DNA from: Candidatus Gastranaerophilales bacterium
GTDB taxonomy: Bacteria; Cyanobacteriota; Vampirovibrionia; Gastranaerophilales; Gastranaerophilaceae
Length of the DNA stretch: 64,000 nt
Assembly: GCA_944326545.1 (NCBI GenBank)
Contig: CALVEH010000003.1
Location: 62,001 to 126,000, forward strand
Reading direction: 5' to 3'
Below, piece by piece: positions 63,347-64,000 of the stretch. Numbering within the stretch: position 1 is the stretch's first letter; each line of letters begins with the position of its first letter. Below the pieces are notes generated by a model. It did no database searches. It saw nothing but the letters and a program-made list of their open reading frames with translations, and was not told the DNA's origin. Made by a program: the position numbers and the translations under genes.

Positions 63347-64000
63347 TTACTTCAACAACTCACCAACTGCTTTGAATACTTCCATTCTCTTAGCAGCATC
63401 TTCTTGAGCTTGGTTGTAAAGAGCTTCAGCAGCTTCCGGATTTGTTTTAAGAAGTTGTTTATAACGTCCTTCACTTCTAATAAATTCTTGGAAGTCGCCT
63501 TTAGGTTCTTTAGCATCCCAAGTAAACGGTTGTTCATTAGCAGGGTTATATCTGTAAAGTGGGAAGTAACCTGCTTCAACAGCACGTTTTTGTTCAGTTT
63601 GAGTTTTACTCATATCGATACCGTGAGCGATACAAGGTGCATAAGCAAAGATGATAGATGGTCCATCGTAAGCTTCAGCTTCTTGGAATGCTTTAAGAGT
63701 TTGAGCTCTATCTGCACCCAACGCAACTGATGCAACGTAAACATAGCCGTATGACATACTCATCAAGCCCATGTTTTTCTTGTAAGTTCTCTTACCACCT
63801 GTAGCAAACTTAGCAACAGCACCTGTAGGTGTTGATTTAGAAGCTTGACCACCTGTGTTAGAGTAAACTTCTGTATCAAGAACGAGGATATTAACGTTTT
63901 TGTTTTGAGCAAGAACGTGGTCAATACCGCCGTATCCGATATCGTTAGCCCAACCGTCACCACCGATAATCCATACAGATTTATCAGTAAAGTAATCTTG
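63347..64000 (-). CDS. nifJ: pyruvate:ferredoxin (flavodoxin) oxidoreductase, C-terminal part (cut by window edge)
   Basis: 217 codons of the TPP-binding domain, open to the right edge; the in-frame ATG at 63772 is internal. Hallmarks are G-G-D-G-W-A-N-D-I-G-Y-G-G (TPP/Mg site), LDTEVYSNTGGQASK, SYGYVYVASVALGAD, and YAPCIAHGIDM. The enzyme oxidises pyruvate to acetyl-CoA and passes electrons to ferredoxin, the mark of an anaerobe. Ends at a clean terminator. The bulk (domains I-V) is outside. Confidence 0.95.
   Translation of the reverse strand, partial: QDYFTDKSVWIIGGDGWANDIGYGGIDHVLAQNKNVNILVLDTEVYSNTGGQASKSTPTGAVAKFATGGKRTYKKNMGLMSMSYGYVYVASVALGADRAQTLKAFQEAEAYDGPSIIFAYAPCIAHGIDMSKTQTEQKRAVEAGYFPLYRYNPANEQPFTWDAKEPKGDFQEFIRSEGRYKQLLKTNPEAAEALYNQAQEDAAKRMEVFKAVGELLK

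Noticed and set aside
63352-63585. 77-aa minus-strand ORF in another frame of nifJ
   Set aside because: nifJ in its own frame contains conserved TPP-domain motifs over the same bases.

Overview
The window is AT-rich, with dense, mostly intact genes on both strands. It looks like a chromosome segment of a diderm, anaerobic, fermentative bacterium. The best fit is a gut member of the non-photosynthetic cyanobacterial sister class (Melainabacteria/Vampirovibrionia, order Gastranaerophilales). Clues are a lipid A cluster (ompH-lpxD-lpxC-fabZ-lpxA), the MEP-pathway gene ispE, pyruvate:ferredoxin oxidoreductase, an SLH-domain envelope protein, a prepilin-like protein, and several unknown proteins with an N-terminal S/N-F-K-G/A motif that I associate with that order from memory. 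No search was run, so the placement is an inference.

Layout. 1-3.2 kb: 3' part of leuB, a degenerate radical-SAM-like protein, small secreted proteins and an OmpH/Skp-like chaperone. 3.4-6.6 kb: lpxD-lpxC-fabZ-lpxA operon. 6.7-12.3 kb: M29 aminopeptidase, bioA, a prepilin-like protein, rph, metG. 12.3-14.9 kb: an EF-hand protein and a large protein with a zeta-toxin/P-loop kinase-like C-terminus. 14.9-19.9 kb: prfB with its programmed frameshift, a PAP2 phosphatase, a spermidine-synthase-like protein, rsmA, ispE. 20-30.7 kb: mainly lineage-specific proteins, an SDR, a TPR lipoprotein-like protein, a GT9 glycosyltransferase, an SLH protein, a hydrolase. 30.8-35.2 kb: SNF2-family ATPase and envelope proteins. 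35.2-35.8 kb: tRNA-Asp whose 3' end is duplicated 230 bp downstream. 35.8-43.2 kb: kinase-like protein, ketopantoate-reductase family, SIMPL protein, Spy-like protein, a LuxR-type response regulator with a PAS histidine kinase. 43.3-51.7 kb: gyrB, two large S-F-K-G proteins, rsmH and an FtsL-like protein. 51.7-58.7 kb: a GGDEF/HD-GYP protein, then a leftward operon of histidine kinase, response regulator, lipoprotein and two sugar-type ABC permeases. 58.8-64 kb: Lrp/AsnC regulator with an aminotransferase, pyrimidine-nucleoside phosphorylase, two tandem metzincin proteases, and the 3' end of nifJ.

How genes work together. The lpx genes and the OmpH-like chaperone build the outer membrane. Two related kinase/regulator pairs handle signalling, and one is physically coupled to transporter permeases and a lipoprotein. 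Six otherwise unrelated proteins (zeta-like, kinase-like, two multi-helix membrane proteins and two helical proteins) share the S/N-F-K-G/A motif close to the N-terminus. This looks like a common sorting, secretion or processing tag and is the most promising undescribed system in the window. Other points worth checking are the tRNA 3'-end duplication, a structured leader before a small gene, a compact structured element after leuB, palindrome clusters upstream of regulators, and a 37-codon ORF overlapping the Lrp gene start. No CRISPR array, rRNA or insertion sequence was seen.
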